This document shows, one piece after another, positions 1 to 8,715 of a stretch of 64,000 bases of DNA. Every line of letters begins with the position of its first letter. The stretch's first letter is position 1. Source of the DNA: Stenotrophomonas rhizophila (lineage in GTDB: Bacteria; Pseudomonadota; Gammaproteobacteria; Xanthomonadales; Xanthomonadaceae); the NCBI RefSeq assembly GCF_003651185.1, contig NZ_RCDC01000006.1:186001-250000 (forward strand), given 5' to 3'. The position numbers and the translations under genes are program-made. The notes beneath the pieces were generated by a model. The model was given only the letters and a program-made list of their open reading frames with translations, was not told the origin of the DNA and did not search any database.

Positions 1-1
1 C

Positions 2-26
2 CGTATTGCGAATCATTCGCAATACG
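2..26. promoter_or_regulatory. Fur-box-like palindrome
   Basis: A 25-base palindrome with 12-base perfect arms (CGTATTGCGAAT and its complement) around one central C at 14. Its core TGCGAAT-C-ATTCGCA has the 7-1-7 layout of a Fur box (TGATAAT-N-ATTATCA) and agrees at five of seven positions per half. It lies 55 bases before an EF-hand protein gene that precedes a TonB-dependent receptor, so iron control is plausible. The Fur assignment is inference; another dimeric regulator could use it. Confidence 0.55.
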
Positions 27-80
27 CATAGGATGGCGCCCGCCGGCTCGACCCGCAGCCGTCCCTCCAGGGGAACCACC

Positions 81-932
81 ATGAAGATCGTTCCGCTCAC
101 CGCTGCCCTGATGGCACTGGTGTGGGCCCCGGCCGTCCTCGCGCAGCCGGCCAGCAAGACCGCCACCGCCTCGCCGACCGCCACCGCTTTCCTCACGCAG
201 TTCGCCACCGATGGGACCGACAGCGTCAGCTGGGCCCAGTTCGAGGCCTTCCGTAAACAGCGTTATGCCGAGACCGACCGCAACCACGACGGTCATGTCG
301 ACGAACAGGAATACGTCGACGAGTACCTGCAGCGCTTCGACGTGCGTCTGGCCGACGCACGCGCCGGCCATCTGCGCCAGACCGACACCCGCTTCAAGGC
401 GTTGGACCGCGACAAGAACGGCGCGGTCAGCCGAGCCGAGTACGATGCCGCCGGCGAACGTACCTGGGCCGGCTACGAGACGTCGCAGAACGCCACGCAG
501 GAGACCGCCGCGGCGTCTTCGCGCGATCCGCTGAAGATGCCGACCTCGCATACCGCCAACGGCATGCTGGAACTCTACGACCGCAACAAGGATGGCGCGG
601 TGGATCGCGAGGAGTTCGACGCGGTGCGTGCAGCGAGCTTCGCCGCCACCGACACCGACGGCAACGGCAAGCTGTCGCTGGCTGAGTACACCGCCGAATT
701 CGAAGGCCGCCTGGACCAGCAGCGCCAGCGCGTGCGCGCCGATGCCGAGCGCCAGGCACGCGTGCGCTTCGCCTCGCTGGACAAGGACGCCGATGGCCGC
801 ATGACGTTCGCCGAGTACCAGCTCTCGGGCAAGCGCATGTTTGATCGTGCCGACAGCAACGGCGATGGCATCGTCGACGCACGCGATCCCGAGCCGGTCG
901 CCGGCGCGCACTCGGCCAACGGCAACCGCTAG
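81..932 (+). CDS. Secreted EF-hand repeat protein
   Basis: A 283-residue exported protein with probable calcium-binding loops. Residues 1-21 form a signal peptide ending in VLAQ. Six EF-hand loops with DxDxDG-type spacing are visible at about 66-77, 109-120, 167-178, 191-202, 234-245 and 258-269 (for example DRNKDGAVDREE), and a degenerate one lies near 43-54. The start at 81 is preferred over an upstream in-frame TTG because it begins the signal peptide and follows a purine-rich AGGGGA. The TonB receptor gene starts 178 bases downstream and a Fur-box-like palindrome lies upstream, which suggests an iron-linked pair. The partner and exact role are unknown. Confidence 0.85.
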   Translation: MKIVPLTAALMALVWAPAVLAQPASKTATASPTATAFLTQFATDGTDSVSWAQFEAFRKQRYAETDRNHDGHVDEQEYVDEYLQRFDVRLADARAGHLRQTDTRFKALDRDKNGAVSRAEYDAAGERTWAGYETSQNATQETAAASSRDPLKMPTSHTANGMLELYDRNKDGAVDREEFDAVRAASFAATDTDGNGKLSLAEYTAEFEGRLDQQRQRVRADAERQARVRFASLDKDADGRMTFAEYQLSGKRMFDRADSNGDGIVDARDPEPVAGAHSANGNR

Positions 933-1110
933 CGGCCAGGACGTGCCGTGAACGTCCCACGTATCAGCCAACGATGATTCCGGCGCGCGATTCCCCGCGC
1001 GTCCTTGCGCCTCCCAGCCCCGCTCGGTCCACCGATCGCCGCAGCCAGGAACGGCCCGCCGCCAACCGCGGCGCTCACGCCATTCCCTACCTCTCCTGCG
1101 GAGCCTGATC

Positions 1111-3414
1111 ATGACGTCGTCCCTCACCCTGCTGGCCATGGCGGTTGCCGCCAGCCTGTCCGTTACCGTGCACGCTGAAACCTTCAACGATGCCAGCACG
1201 CTGGATACCGTGCGTGTGCAGGCCGAGCGCGCCAGGAAAACGCGCTCGGCCAACCAGAACGTCACCGTGCTGACCGCGGCCGATCTCGACAACGAGATGG
1301 CCAACACGATGGAAGAGGCGATCCGCTACATCCCCGGTGTCAGCATCGTGGACATGGGCCGCTTCGGCGATAACGGCTTCAACATCCGTGGCCTGGAAAG
1401 CGACCGCGTGGCGATCACCGTCGATGGCCTGAGCCTGGGTGAATCGGTGGAAACCGCGCGCTCCTACGAGTTCTTCCGCGGTGGCCGCGGCGACGTGGAT
1501 ATCGATACGCTCAAGAGCCTGGCGGTGATCAAGGGTGCCGATTCGATCAGCGCCGGCAGCGGCGCACTGGGCGGCGCGGTGGTGTTCACCACCAAGGACC
1601 CGGCTGACTATCTCAAGGCGAGCGGCAACGATACCCACCTCGGGTTCAAGGCGGGGTACTCCGGTGCCAACGACGAAACCATGGGCACGCTGACCTTCGC
1701 CAACCGCACCGGCATCGTCGAATCGATGCTGGTCTACACCCGTCGCGAAGGCCATGAATCCGAGTCGTGGTACGACACCACGAACGATCGCATCGGGGTC
1801 GGCCGCCGCACGCCGGACCCGGTCGACAGCACGCGCGACAACCTGCTCGGCAAGCTCGACCTGCAGCTCGACGACGCCAACACGCTGGGCTTCCTCTACG
1901 AGCGTGGCCGCGCCACCAACGACGTGGACAACCTGTCGCGCGTCTATGCACCGGGTTACCTGTCGCGCAAAGGCCATGACACCAACGATCGCGACCGCTA
2001 CGGCGTGAACTACCAGTGGCGGGCCGACACCGCGCTGTTCGATACCCTGGATGCGCAGGTGGACCGCCAGGTGACCGACAGCCGTGGCATCACCACCATC
2101 GTGGCCGGCAGCGGCTGCCCGGGCGGTACTACGCCCTGCCTGCGCAGCGAGAACCGCTCGACCAAGCAGACGCTGGACCGCGCCGCGGCCGATTTCAGCA
2201 AGGTGTTCGCCACCGCCGGCGCGCGCCATGATGTCGTCTACGGCCTGGCCTGGCAGCAGCGCGACATCGACTTCACCGCGGTTGATACGCGCTGGAATGC
2301 GGCGGGCGCCGTGGCCTCGGTCGAGATCGATCCGCGCCAGGTCCCCAAGACCGATGTGACCGCCTGGAACCTGTACCTGCGCGACAGCGTGCAGCTGCTG
2401 GACGAACGGCTCACCCTCAGTGCCGGCGCACGCTATGACCGCTACGACTATTCGCCGCAGGTGGACGCCACCTTCGTGGATCGCACCGGCACCGTGCGCG
2501 ATGTGAGCTTCGCCGCGCCGAGCTGGCAGGCCGGCGTCGAGTATCGCTTCCTGCCCGACCACGCGCTGTGGGCGCAGGTGGGTCGCGGCTTCCGTGCGCC
2601 GACCGTGGCGGACATGTATTCGCCGACCAGCGCCACCCAGGTGATCAATGCGCAGAATGGCCAACCGCTGCTGCTCAACGACACCGTGTCCAATCCGGAC
2701 CTGGACGCAGAGAAGAGCCTGAATCTCGAGTTCGGCTACCGCTGGAGCACGGATCGGGCGCAGCTGGGCCTGTCGCTGTTCCGCGACCGCTACGAGAACT
2801 TCATCGAGTACACCAACCTGGCGCAGTCGGTGCCGGGTGGCTTCCGCACGACGGCGACCGGTCCGGTGCTGTACTCGCGCAACTACACGATGCCGACCAA
2901 CGCGGGCGAAGTGACGGTCAAGGGGGTGGAACTGGAAGGACGCTGGCAGATCAGCGATGCCTGGTCCTCGCGCCTGGCCGCCTCGTACAGCGAAGGCGAG
3001 AAGCGCAACGGCGATCCGCTGGAGAGCATCGTGCCGGCCAGTGCCGTGCTGGGCGTGCGCTATGCACCGTCGCCGGTGTGGAACCTCACCGCCAGCGTGA
3101 CCCATGCCGTGGCCAAGAAGGCCAAGGACGCCTACACCACCGACGCCACCGGCAAGGTCACCACGCCGGCCTTCGTCGACAAGGCCGACGGCTACACCGT
3201 GCTGGATCTGTACGGCACCTGGAACGTCACTCCGCAGTGGAAGCTCAGCGCCGGCCTCTACAACCTGACCAACGAGGAGTACTACCTCTGGCAGCGCGTG
3301 CGCAACATCAACAAGGGCAGCAATACGCTCTACGGCTACGTCAACGATGAAGGCATCGGCCGTTACAGCGAGCCGGGCCGCAATGCGCGGATCACGGTGG
3401 CCTACAGCTTCTGA
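1111..3414 (+). CDS. TonB-dependent outer-membrane receptor, heme/hemoglobin-receptor-like
   Basis: A 767-residue outer-membrane receptor for energised uptake of a large ligand. It has a signal peptide (about 1-22, ending VHA), a plug domain (about 45-165, with GFNIRGLESDRVAITVDG), a 22-strand-type barrel and a C-terminal F. The FRAP and NPDL boxes typical of heme/hemoglobin receptors are present around residues 495-530, but no histidine lies between them, where HemR-type receptors have a heme ligand. A GCPGGTTPC loop may form a disulfide. GGAG at 1098-1101 supports the start. The family is clear; the substrate (heme, hemoglobin or another iron source) is not. Confidence 0.85.
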   Translation: MTSSLTLLAMAVAASLSVTVHAETFNDASTLDTVRVQAERARKTRSANQNVTVLTAADLDNEMANTMEEAIRYIPGVSIVDMGRFGDNGFNIRGLESDRVAITVDGLSLGESVETARSYEFFRGGRGDVDIDTLKSLAVIKGADSISAGSGALGGAVVFTTKDPADYLKASGNDTHLGFKAGYSGANDETMGTLTFANRTGIVESMLVYTRREGHESESWYDTTNDRIGVGRRTPDPVDSTRDNLLGKLDLQLDDANTLGFLYERGRATNDVDNLSRVYAPGYLSRKGHDTNDRDRYGVNYQWRADTALFDTLDAQVDRQVTDSRGITTIVAGSGCPGGTTPCLRSENRSTKQTLDRAAADFSKVFATAGARHDVVYGLAWQQRDIDFTAVDTRWNAAGAVASVEIDPRQVPKTDVTAWNLYLRDSVQLLDERLTLSAGARYDRYDYSPQVDATFVDRTGTVRDVSFAAPSWQAGVEYRFLPDHALWAQVGRGFRAPTVADMYSPTSATQVINAQNGQPLLLNDTVSNPDLDAEKSLNLEFGYRWSTDRAQLGLSLFRDRYENFIEYTNLAQSVPGGFRTTATGPVLYSRNYTMPTNAGEVTVKGVELEGRWQISDAWSSRLAASYSEGEKRNGDPLESIVPASAVLGVRYAPSPVWNLTASVTHAVAKKAKDAYTTDATGKVTTPAFVDKADGYTVLDLYGTWNVTPQWKLSAGLYNLTNEEYYLWQRVRNINKGSNTLYGYVNDEGIGRYSEPGRNARITVAYSF

Positions 3415-3425
3415 CGCAGCGACAC

Positions 3426-3454
3426 AAAAAAAGGGCGACGCAGATGCGTCGCCC
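3426..3454 (-). terminator. Rho-independent terminator of rhlE, possibly bidirectional
   Basis: GGGCGACGC (3433-3441), loop AGAT, then GCGTCGCCC (3446-3454). On the minus strand the hairpin is followed by seven T (the A run at 3426-3432), a classic terminator about 30 bases after the rhlE stop. On the plus strand it is followed by TTGTTG, so it may also stop the receptor transcript. Confidence 0.85.
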
Positions 3455-3483
3455 TTGTTGCGTTTCAGCGATGCCCGAAGGAA

Positions 3484-4884
3484 TCAGCTGGCGCGGCCGC
3501 CACCGCCGCCCTGGCTGCGACCGCCGCCGGCGTTGCCACCGCCACGACGCTGGCCCTGCGGCTGGCCACCGCGCGGTGCACCGCGGCCGGCGCCATCACG
3601 CTGACCGCCACCGGCCTTCTTCGGGCCGGCATGGGCGTGGCGCGGGGCCTCGGCGTGCGGGCGACGTGCATGCTTGCGCGGCGAACGATCGCCACCCGGC
3701 AGTTCGGCCTTGCCCGGCGCGCTGTTGCCCCAGCGGATCGGGGTCTGCGGCTCGAAGCCCGGCACGTCGCGGATGTCCATGTCCTTGTCGAGCAGGCGCA
3801 CGATCTGGCGCAGCAGCTTGGCTTCGTCCTGCGCCACCAGCGAGATCGCCTGGCCGGTCGAGCCGTTACGGCCGGTACGGCCGATGCGGTGCACGTAATC
3901 CTCGGCCACCATCGGCAGGTCGTAGTTGATGACCTTCGGCAGCTCGTTGATGTCGATGCCACGCGCGGCGATGTCGGTGGCGACCAGCACGGTCACGCGG
4001 CCGGCCTTGAAGTCACCCAGCGCACGCAGGCGCTGGCCCTGGCTCTTGTTGCCGTGGATCGCCGCGGTCTTGATGCCGGACTTGTCAAGGAACATGGCCA
4101 GCTTGTCGCAGCCGTGCTTGGTACGGCCGAACACCAGGGTCTGCTCACGGCTGTCCTGGGCCAGAAGATGCAGCAGCAGCTCGCGCTTGCGCGGGCCATC
4201 GACCGGGTGCACGCGGTGGCTGATGTTCTCGGCAACGGTGTTCTTCGGCGTGACCTGGATCTGCTCCGGGTTGCGCATGAACTCCAGCGCCAGCTGCTTG
4301 ATGCTCTCTTCGAAGGTCGCCGAGAACAGCAGGGTCTGGCGGTTCTGGCGCGGCAGCTTGGCGAGGATCTTCTTGATCGACGGCAGGAAGCCCATGTCGA
4401 GCATGCGGTCGGCTTCGTCCAGCACCAGGATTTCGATGCCGGAGAGGTCGACGCTGCGACGCTCGATGTGATCGATCAGGCGGCCCGGGCAGGCGACCAG
4501 CAGGTCCACGCCACGGCGCAGCACGTCGAACTGGTTGCCCATGCCGACGCCGCCGTAGATGCAGGCGCTCGGGATCCGCAGGTACTTGCTGTAGCCGCGC
4601 AGGCTGTCATGCACCTGGGTGGCCAGCTCGCGGGTCGGGGTCAGCACCAGTGCACGCGGGCGGCGCGGGCCATCGACGGCCTGCGGGTTGGTGCCCAGGT
4701 GCTGCAGCAGCGGCAGGCCGAACGCGGCGGTCTTGCCGGTACCGGTCTGTGCGCCGGCCAGCAGGTCGCGGCCTTCCAGGGCGAGCGGGATGGCCTGCTC
4801 CTGGATCGGGGTGGGGGTTTCGTAGCCCTGCTCGGCCAACGCGCGCAGCAGGAACGGGGCAAGGCCCAAGGATTCAAAAGACAT
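3484..4884 (-). CDS. rhlE: DEAD-box ATP-dependent RNA helicase RhlE
   Basis: A 466-residue RNA helicase that unwinds structured RNA, linked in relatives to ribosome assembly and cold growth. Visible motifs are the Q motif (TPIQ, about 25-28), Walker A AQTGTGKT (45-52), PTRELA (83-88), DEAD (156-159), SAT (188-190) and HRIGRTGR (332-339). From about residue 380 the tail is basic and rich in glycine and arginine, ending in GGGNAGGGRSQGGGGG, as in RhlE-type RNA-binding tails. GGAGC lies before the ATG. It stands alone between its own terminator and a long leader. The paralogue name is a family-level call. Confidence 0.92.
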   Translation of the reverse strand: MSFESLGLAPFLLRALAEQGYETPTPIQEQAIPLALEGRDLLAGAQTGTGKTAAFGLPLLQHLGTNPQAVDGPRRPRALVLTPTRELATQVHDSLRGYSKYLRIPSACIYGGVGMGNQFDVLRRGVDLLVACPGRLIDHIERRSVDLSGIEILVLDEADRMLDMGFLPSIKKILAKLPRQNRQTLLFSATFEESIKQLALEFMRNPEQIQVTPKNTVAENISHRVHPVDGPRKRELLLHLLAQDSREQTLVFGRTKHGCDKLAMFLDKSGIKTAAIHGNKSQGQRLRALGDFKAGRVTVLVATDIAARGIDINELPKVINYDLPMVAEDYVHRIGRTGRNGSTGQAISLVAQDEAKLLRQIVRLLDKDMDIRDVPGFEPQTPIRWGNSAPGKAELPGGDRSPRKHARRPHAEAPRHAHAGPKKAGGGQRDGAGRGAPRGGQPQGQRRGGGNAGGGRSQGGGGGRAS

Positions 4885-5372
4885 CGGGTGGAAGCTCCAA
4901 AGACAAAGTAACGCCAGGCCGAATGGCCGGACGCGAGGCAGATCAATGTGATCGGCTGACTCGGAGCGTTCCCGTAAACCGCGCTGCGAGAATTGGGTGC
5001 AGTCGACGCGGTGCGCAGACTGGAATGCATGACGAATGGCGTCGGAGTGGGGGCGGGCGACGGATCGTTTGATCCATATCGCCGGCGATCCCGAAGGGAA
5101 ACGGACGGCCGCTGCAGACCCGGATAGTCTAACGGATGTTTGAGACCCATACCAAACCCCCCTGTTCAGCTTGGGAGGATCTGCGGACGTATCCGGATCT
5201 GCCCGGGACCCCTAGCAATCCGTAGCGACCGGCCGTTGGCCGGGCGGCCTTCGCAAGCGACACCGTCAGCATCATTCGCATGAGCTATCGTCGTTCTGGC
5301 GCAGTGCGACTTGGATTGACCGCGCATTTGATTACACTTGAAACCTATTTTCGCGATCCCGGATACCCACCC
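4885..5372. other. Divergent intergenic region, rhlE leader and fahA upstream region
   Basis: 488 bases between divergent genes. No convincing protein gene lies here. The only signal I can propose is a sigma70-like promoter for rhlE at 5126-5155, which would give a leader of about 240 bases. On the fahA side there is a short GC-rich inverted repeat (CGGCC GTT GGCCG, near 5231-5243). An in-frame ATG at 5280 could extend fahA, but the added residues do not look like the family. Confidence 0.4.
5126..5155 (-). promoter_or_regulatory. Candidate sigma70 promoter for rhlE
   Basis: On the minus strand, TTGGTA (complement of 5150-5155) and TAGACT (complement of 5126-5131) are separated by 18 bases. 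Each matches the consensus at four of six positions. It would give a leader of about 240 bases before the rhlE start, a length often seen for cold-responsive helicase mRNAs. This was found by eye only. Confidence 0.3.
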
Positions 5373-6362
5373 ATGAAGCTTGGTTCTTTGAAGGAAGGCG
5401 GCCGCGACGGCACCCTGATCGTGGTCTCGCGCGATCTGCGCCAAGGCGTGCGCGCCACCGGCATCGCCGTGACCCTGCAGCAGGCACTGGAAGACTGGAG
5501 TCACCTGGCGCCGCGCCTGAACGCGCTGTACGAATCGCTGAACGACGGCGACGCCGACGGCGTGTTCGATATCGACCTGCAGGCACTGGCCGCCCCGCTG
5601 CCGCGTTCCTATGAGTTCGTCGACGGCAGCGCCTACCTGCCGCACGTGGCCCGCGTGCGCCGCGCCCGTGGCGCCGAGGTGCCGGAAAGCTTCTACACCG
5701 ATCCGCTGATGTACCAGGCCACCAGCGCTGGCTTTTACGGCCCGCGCGATGCGGTCAAGGTGGTCAGCGAGGACTACGGCATCGATCTGGAAGCCGAACT
5801 GGTGGTGATCACCGACGACGTGCCGATGGCCGTGACCCCGGAGCAGGCGGCCGGCCACATCCAGCTGATCGGCCTGGTCAACGATGTCTCGCTGCGCAAC
5901 CTGATCCCGGGCGAGCTGGCCAAGGGCTTCGGCTTCCTCCAGTCCAAGCCGCGCTCGGCGCTGTCGCCGGTGTTCGTCACCCCGGATGAGCTGGGCGAGG
6001 CCTGGCAGGACAGCAAGGTCCACCTGCCGCTGGTCACGCACATCAATGGCACCTGGTTCGGCGCGCCGGAAGCAGGCGTGGACATGCAGTTCAACTTCGC
6101 CCAGCTGGTCGCGCATGCGGCCAGGACCCGCCCGCTGGGCGCCGGTGCGATCGTCGGCTCGGGCACCATCGCCAACGAAGACACCAGCAAGGGCGCCTCC
6201 TGCTTCGCCGAACAGCGCACCGTGGAAACCCTGCGCGACGGCAAGCCGAGCACCCCGTTCATGTCCTTCGGTGATGTGGTGCGGATCGAGATGTTCGACG
6301 CGGCCGGCGAGAGCATCTTCGGTGCGATCGAGCAGCGCATCGAGCAGGCGGCCAAGCCCTGA
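5373..6362 (+). CDS. fahA: Fumarylacetoacetate hydrolase family protein
   Basis: A 329-residue FAH-fold enzyme, probably the last step of tyrosine breakdown: hydrolysis of fumarylacetoacetate to fumarate and acetoacetate in the cytoplasm. The protein opens with MKLGSLKEGGRDGTL, usual for this family. The metal-site region ITDDVPM, preceded by YGIDLEAELVV, and the C-terminal FGDVVRIEMFDAAG support the fold. I place the start at 5373; the ATG at 5280 would add 31 unrelated residues. maiA follows after 20 bases, and this pairing is the main argument for the specific substrate. Other FAH-family hydrolases share the fold. Confidence 0.8.
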   Translation: MKLGSLKEGGRDGTLIVVSRDLRQGVRATGIAVTLQQALEDWSHLAPRLNALYESLNDGDADGVFDIDLQALAAPLPRSYEFVDGSAYLPHVARVRRARGAEVPESFYTDPLMYQATSAGFYGPRDAVKVVSEDYGIDLEAELVVITDDVPMAVTPEQAAGHIQLIGLVNDVSLRNLIPGELAKGFGFLQSKPRSALSPVFVTPDELGEAWQDSKVHLPLVTHINGTWFGAPEAGVDMQFNFAQLVAHAARTRPLGAGAIVGSGTIANEDTSKGASCFAEQRTVETLRDGKPSTPFMSFGDVVRIEMFDAAGESIFGAIEQRIEQAAKP

Positions 6363-6382
6363 TCGCGGGGGCGGAGACCGTC

Positions 6383-7036
6383 ATGGAACCGATCGAACTC
6401 TTCAGTTACTGGCGGTCCAGCGCGGCCTACCGCGTGCGCATCGGGCTGAACCTCAAGGGCCTGCCGCACCGGATCACCCCGGTGCACCTGGTCCGCGAGG
6501 GCGGGGAGCAGCACAGCGCGGCCTATGCCGCGCTCAACCCGCAGGAACTGGTGCCGACGCTGCGCCATGGCGAGCGGGTGCTGCAGCAGTCGATGGCGAT
6601 CCTGGACTACCTGGACGAGGTGTTTCCGGCCACGCCGTTGCTGCCCGGCGATGCCGAGGGCAGGGCGCGCGTGCGTGCGCTGGCCCAGCTGGTGGCCTGT
6701 GACATCCACCCGCTGAACAACCTGCGGGTGATGCAGTACCTGGAGCGCACCTTGCAGGCCAGCGCCGAGGCGCGCACGCAATGGACGCTGCACTGGATGG
6801 CGGAGGGGCTGGCGGCGATGGAAACGCTGCTGGCCGGCCATGCCGCGACGGGGACGTTCTGCCATGGCGAGCAGCCCGGGCTGGCCGATGCCTGCCTGGT
6901 GCCGCAGCTGTACAACGCGCACCGGTTCGGCCTGGGGCTGGCGCCGTACCCGACCCTGCAGCGGATCGAGGTGGCGTGCCTGGCGTTACCGGCATTCGAC
7001 GCGGCGCGGCCGGAGAACCAGATCGACGCAGGGTGA
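6383..7036 (+). CDS. maiA: Maleylacetoacetate isomerase (zeta-class GST)
   Basis: A 217-residue isomerase converting maleylacetoacetate to fumarylacetoacetate with glutathione. The N-terminal thioredoxin-like domain carries the zeta-class signature SYWRSSAAYRVRIGLNLKG (residues 8-26), followed by the cis-proline region LVPTL and QSMAILDYLDE. The helical GST C-domain fills the rest. GGAG precedes the ATG. It sits 20 bases after fahA, so the two likely form an operon for homogentisate catabolism; hmgA and hpd are not in the window. Confidence 0.92.
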   Translation: MEPIELFSYWRSSAAYRVRIGLNLKGLPHRITPVHLVREGGEQHSAAYAALNPQELVPTLRHGERVLQQSMAILDYLDEVFPATPLLPGDAEGRARVRALAQLVACDIHPLNNLRVMQYLERTLQASAEARTQWTLHWMAEGLAAMETLLAGHAATGTFCHGEQPGLADACLVPQLYNAHRFGLGLAPYPTLQRIEVACLALPAFDAARPENQIDAG

Positions 7037-7105
7037 GGGGCAGGCATCGACCGTTGCTCGATGCGCCGTGTCAATTGCCCCCACCAACGGTGGAGGCCTA
7101 CACCG

Positions 7106-8233
7106 TCAGAACCCGTGCGTGATCGCCGGTGCCGAGCTGGCTGAGTAATCCGCGTACGGATCGTGCTCGTTGCCGCCCTCGGACAGCCGGAACTTCAGCG
7201 CCAGGCCATCGCGCGAGTCGGCCGCGCGCAGCGCTTCCTCCTGCTCGATGATGCCGTTCTTGGCCATCCGGAACAGGCACTGGTCGAAGCTCTCCATGCC
7301 TTCTTCCAGCGAGGCTTCCATCGCCGCCTTGATCTCGTGCACCTGGCCGCGGCGCAGCAGGTCGCGGATCATCGGGGTGTTGATCAACACCTCGGTGGCC
7401 GGCAGGCGACGCCCGTCCTTGCCCTTGACCAGGCGCTGGGACACGACCGCGCGCAGGTTCAGCGAGAGGTTCATCAGCACGTTGCGGTGCGCGCTCTCAG
7501 GGAAGAAGTTGAGGATGCGCTCGATGGTCTGGTCGGCGTTGTTGGAGTGCAGGGTGGCCAGGCACAGGTGCCCGGTTTCGGCGAAGGCGATCGCCGCTTC
7601 CATGGTTTCCGCATCCAGGATTTCGCCGATCAGGATGACATCGGGCGCTTCACGCATCGCGTTCTTCAGCGCGTGGTGGAAGGTATGTGTGTCCAGCCCG
7701 ACCTCGCGCTGGTTCACGATCGACATCTTGTGCTTGTGCAGGTACTCGATCGGGTCCTCGATGGTGAGGATGTGCCCGGTCGTGGTGCTGTTGCGGTGGT
7801 CGATCATCGAGGCCAGCGAGGTGGACTTGCCCGAGCCGGTCGAGCCGACCACCAGCACCAGCCCGCGCGGGGTCATGATGACGTCCTTGAGCACCTGCGG
7901 CAGGTTGAGCTCTTCGATGCTGGGGATCTTGCTGCGGATCGCACGGATCACCATGCCGACCTCGCCGCGCTGCTTGAACACGTTGACGCGGAAGCGCCCG
8001 GCATCGGGCAGGGCAATGGCCATGTTGAGCTCGAGCTCGCGCTCGAACTGCGGGGCCTGGCCTTCATCCATCAACGAGTAGGCGATCTTCTTGACCATCC
8101 CGGGCGGCAGCCCGGTATTGCCCAGCGGATAGAGTTTCCCCTCGATCTTGATGTATACCGGTGCTCCGGTCGTCAAGAACATGTCCGACGCGTTCTTTTC
8201 GGTCATCAGCTTCAGGAAATAGCCGATATCCAT
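7106..8233 (-). CDS. pilU: Type IV pilus retraction-accessory ATPase PilU
   Basis: A 375-residue hexameric ATPase of the PilT/PilU family that acts with PilT in pilus retraction at the inner membrane. It shows Walker A GSTGSGKST (130-138), an Asp box TIEDPIEY (157-164), a Walker B/GEI region (199-207) and the His box TGHLCLATLHS (220-230). PilU rather than PilT is chosen because it begins MDIGYFLKLM and has a long C-tail. I start at 8233, after GGGGAAA; an upstream in-frame ATG at 8332 would add 33 unrelated residues. The Walker B segment reads GEILD, where many members have GEIRD or GEMRD. No pilT lies adjacent here. Confidence 0.9.
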   Translation of the reverse strand: MDIGYFLKLMTEKNASDMFLTTGAPVYIKIEGKLYPLGNTGLPPGMVKKIAYSLMDEGQAPQFERELELNMAIALPDAGRFRVNVFKQRGEVGMVIRAIRSKIPSIEELNLPQVLKDVIMTPRGLVLVVGSTGSGKSTSLASMIDHRNSTTTGHILTIEDPIEYLHKHKMSIVNQREVGLDTHTFHHALKNAMREAPDVILIGEILDAETMEAAIAFAETGHLCLATLHSNNADQTIERILNFFPESAHRNVLMNLSLNLRAVVSQRLVKGKDGRRLPATEVLINTPMIRDLLRRGQVHEIKAAMEASLEEGMESFDQCLFRMAKNGIIEQEEALRAADSRDGLALKFRLSEGGNEHDPYADYSASSAPAITHGF

Positions 8234-8331
8234 GCGAAATGTTTCCCCAACAATCAGCGGCTTGCCATTGCAAGCGCACCGCAGGCTTCCGACAATGGCC
8301 GTGCACACAACTTCTGGCGACGGCACCCCCA

Positions 8332-8715
8332 ATGAAACCTAGCTTCGCACAAATACGACGGGCCCTGTATGTGACGGTGTGCGCATTCGCGCTCTCTGGT
8401 GCCGCACAAGCGCAGGATGGCGCCCTGGAACTGATGCAGGCCCGGCAGGCGGTCGACAAGGCCACCCAGGCCGATGCCGACCAGTACGCCCCGGACCTGA
8501 TCGCCGTGGCCCGCCAAGGGCTCGAGCAGGCCCAGCGTGCCGCTGGCGACCGCCGGGAGCGCAAGAACGCGCCGATGCTGGCCGTTCGCGCCACCGTCGA
8601 TGCCGACCTGGCCCGCGCCCGCAGCGAAGAAGCCACCGCCACCGCCCAGCTGCAGCTGCGCCGCAATGAAGTCAGCCAGCTGCAGCGCCAGCTCGCCACC
8701 GGGGAAGACCGCTGA
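8332..8715 (+). CDS. Exported DUF4398-type helical protein
   Basis: A 127-residue protein with a signal peptide (about 1-28, ending AQAQD) and then an almost wholly helical, charged, alanine-rich body of coiled-coil type, as in DUF4398 proteins. The start at 8332 fits the signal peptide; the longer frame back to 8161 overlaps pilU antisense. The last base of its stop is the first base of the next ORF (TGATG), so translation is probably coupled with the OmpA-like gene. It is expected in the periplasm or bound to the outer membrane. The function is unknown. Confidence 0.8.
   Translation: MKPSFAQIRRALYVTVCAFALSGAAQAQDGALELMQARQAVDKATQADADQYAPDLIAVARQGLEQAQRAAGDRRERKNAPMLAVRATVDADLARARSEEATATAQLQLRRNEVSQLQRQLATGEDR

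Noticed and set aside
1087..3105. A 672-codon frame antisense to the TonB receptor
   Set aside because: Composition is that of a high-GC shadow (rich in His, Arg, Gly and Val), with no domain and no start signal.
5280..5372. N-terminal extension of fahA from ATG 5280
   Set aside because: The added 31 residues are not like the family and the usual N-terminus MKLGSLKEGG begins at 5373.
7037..7105. Hairpin CCACC-AAC-GGTGG between maiA and pilU
   Set aside because: The stem is only five bases with no T-run on either strand; too weak for a terminator call.
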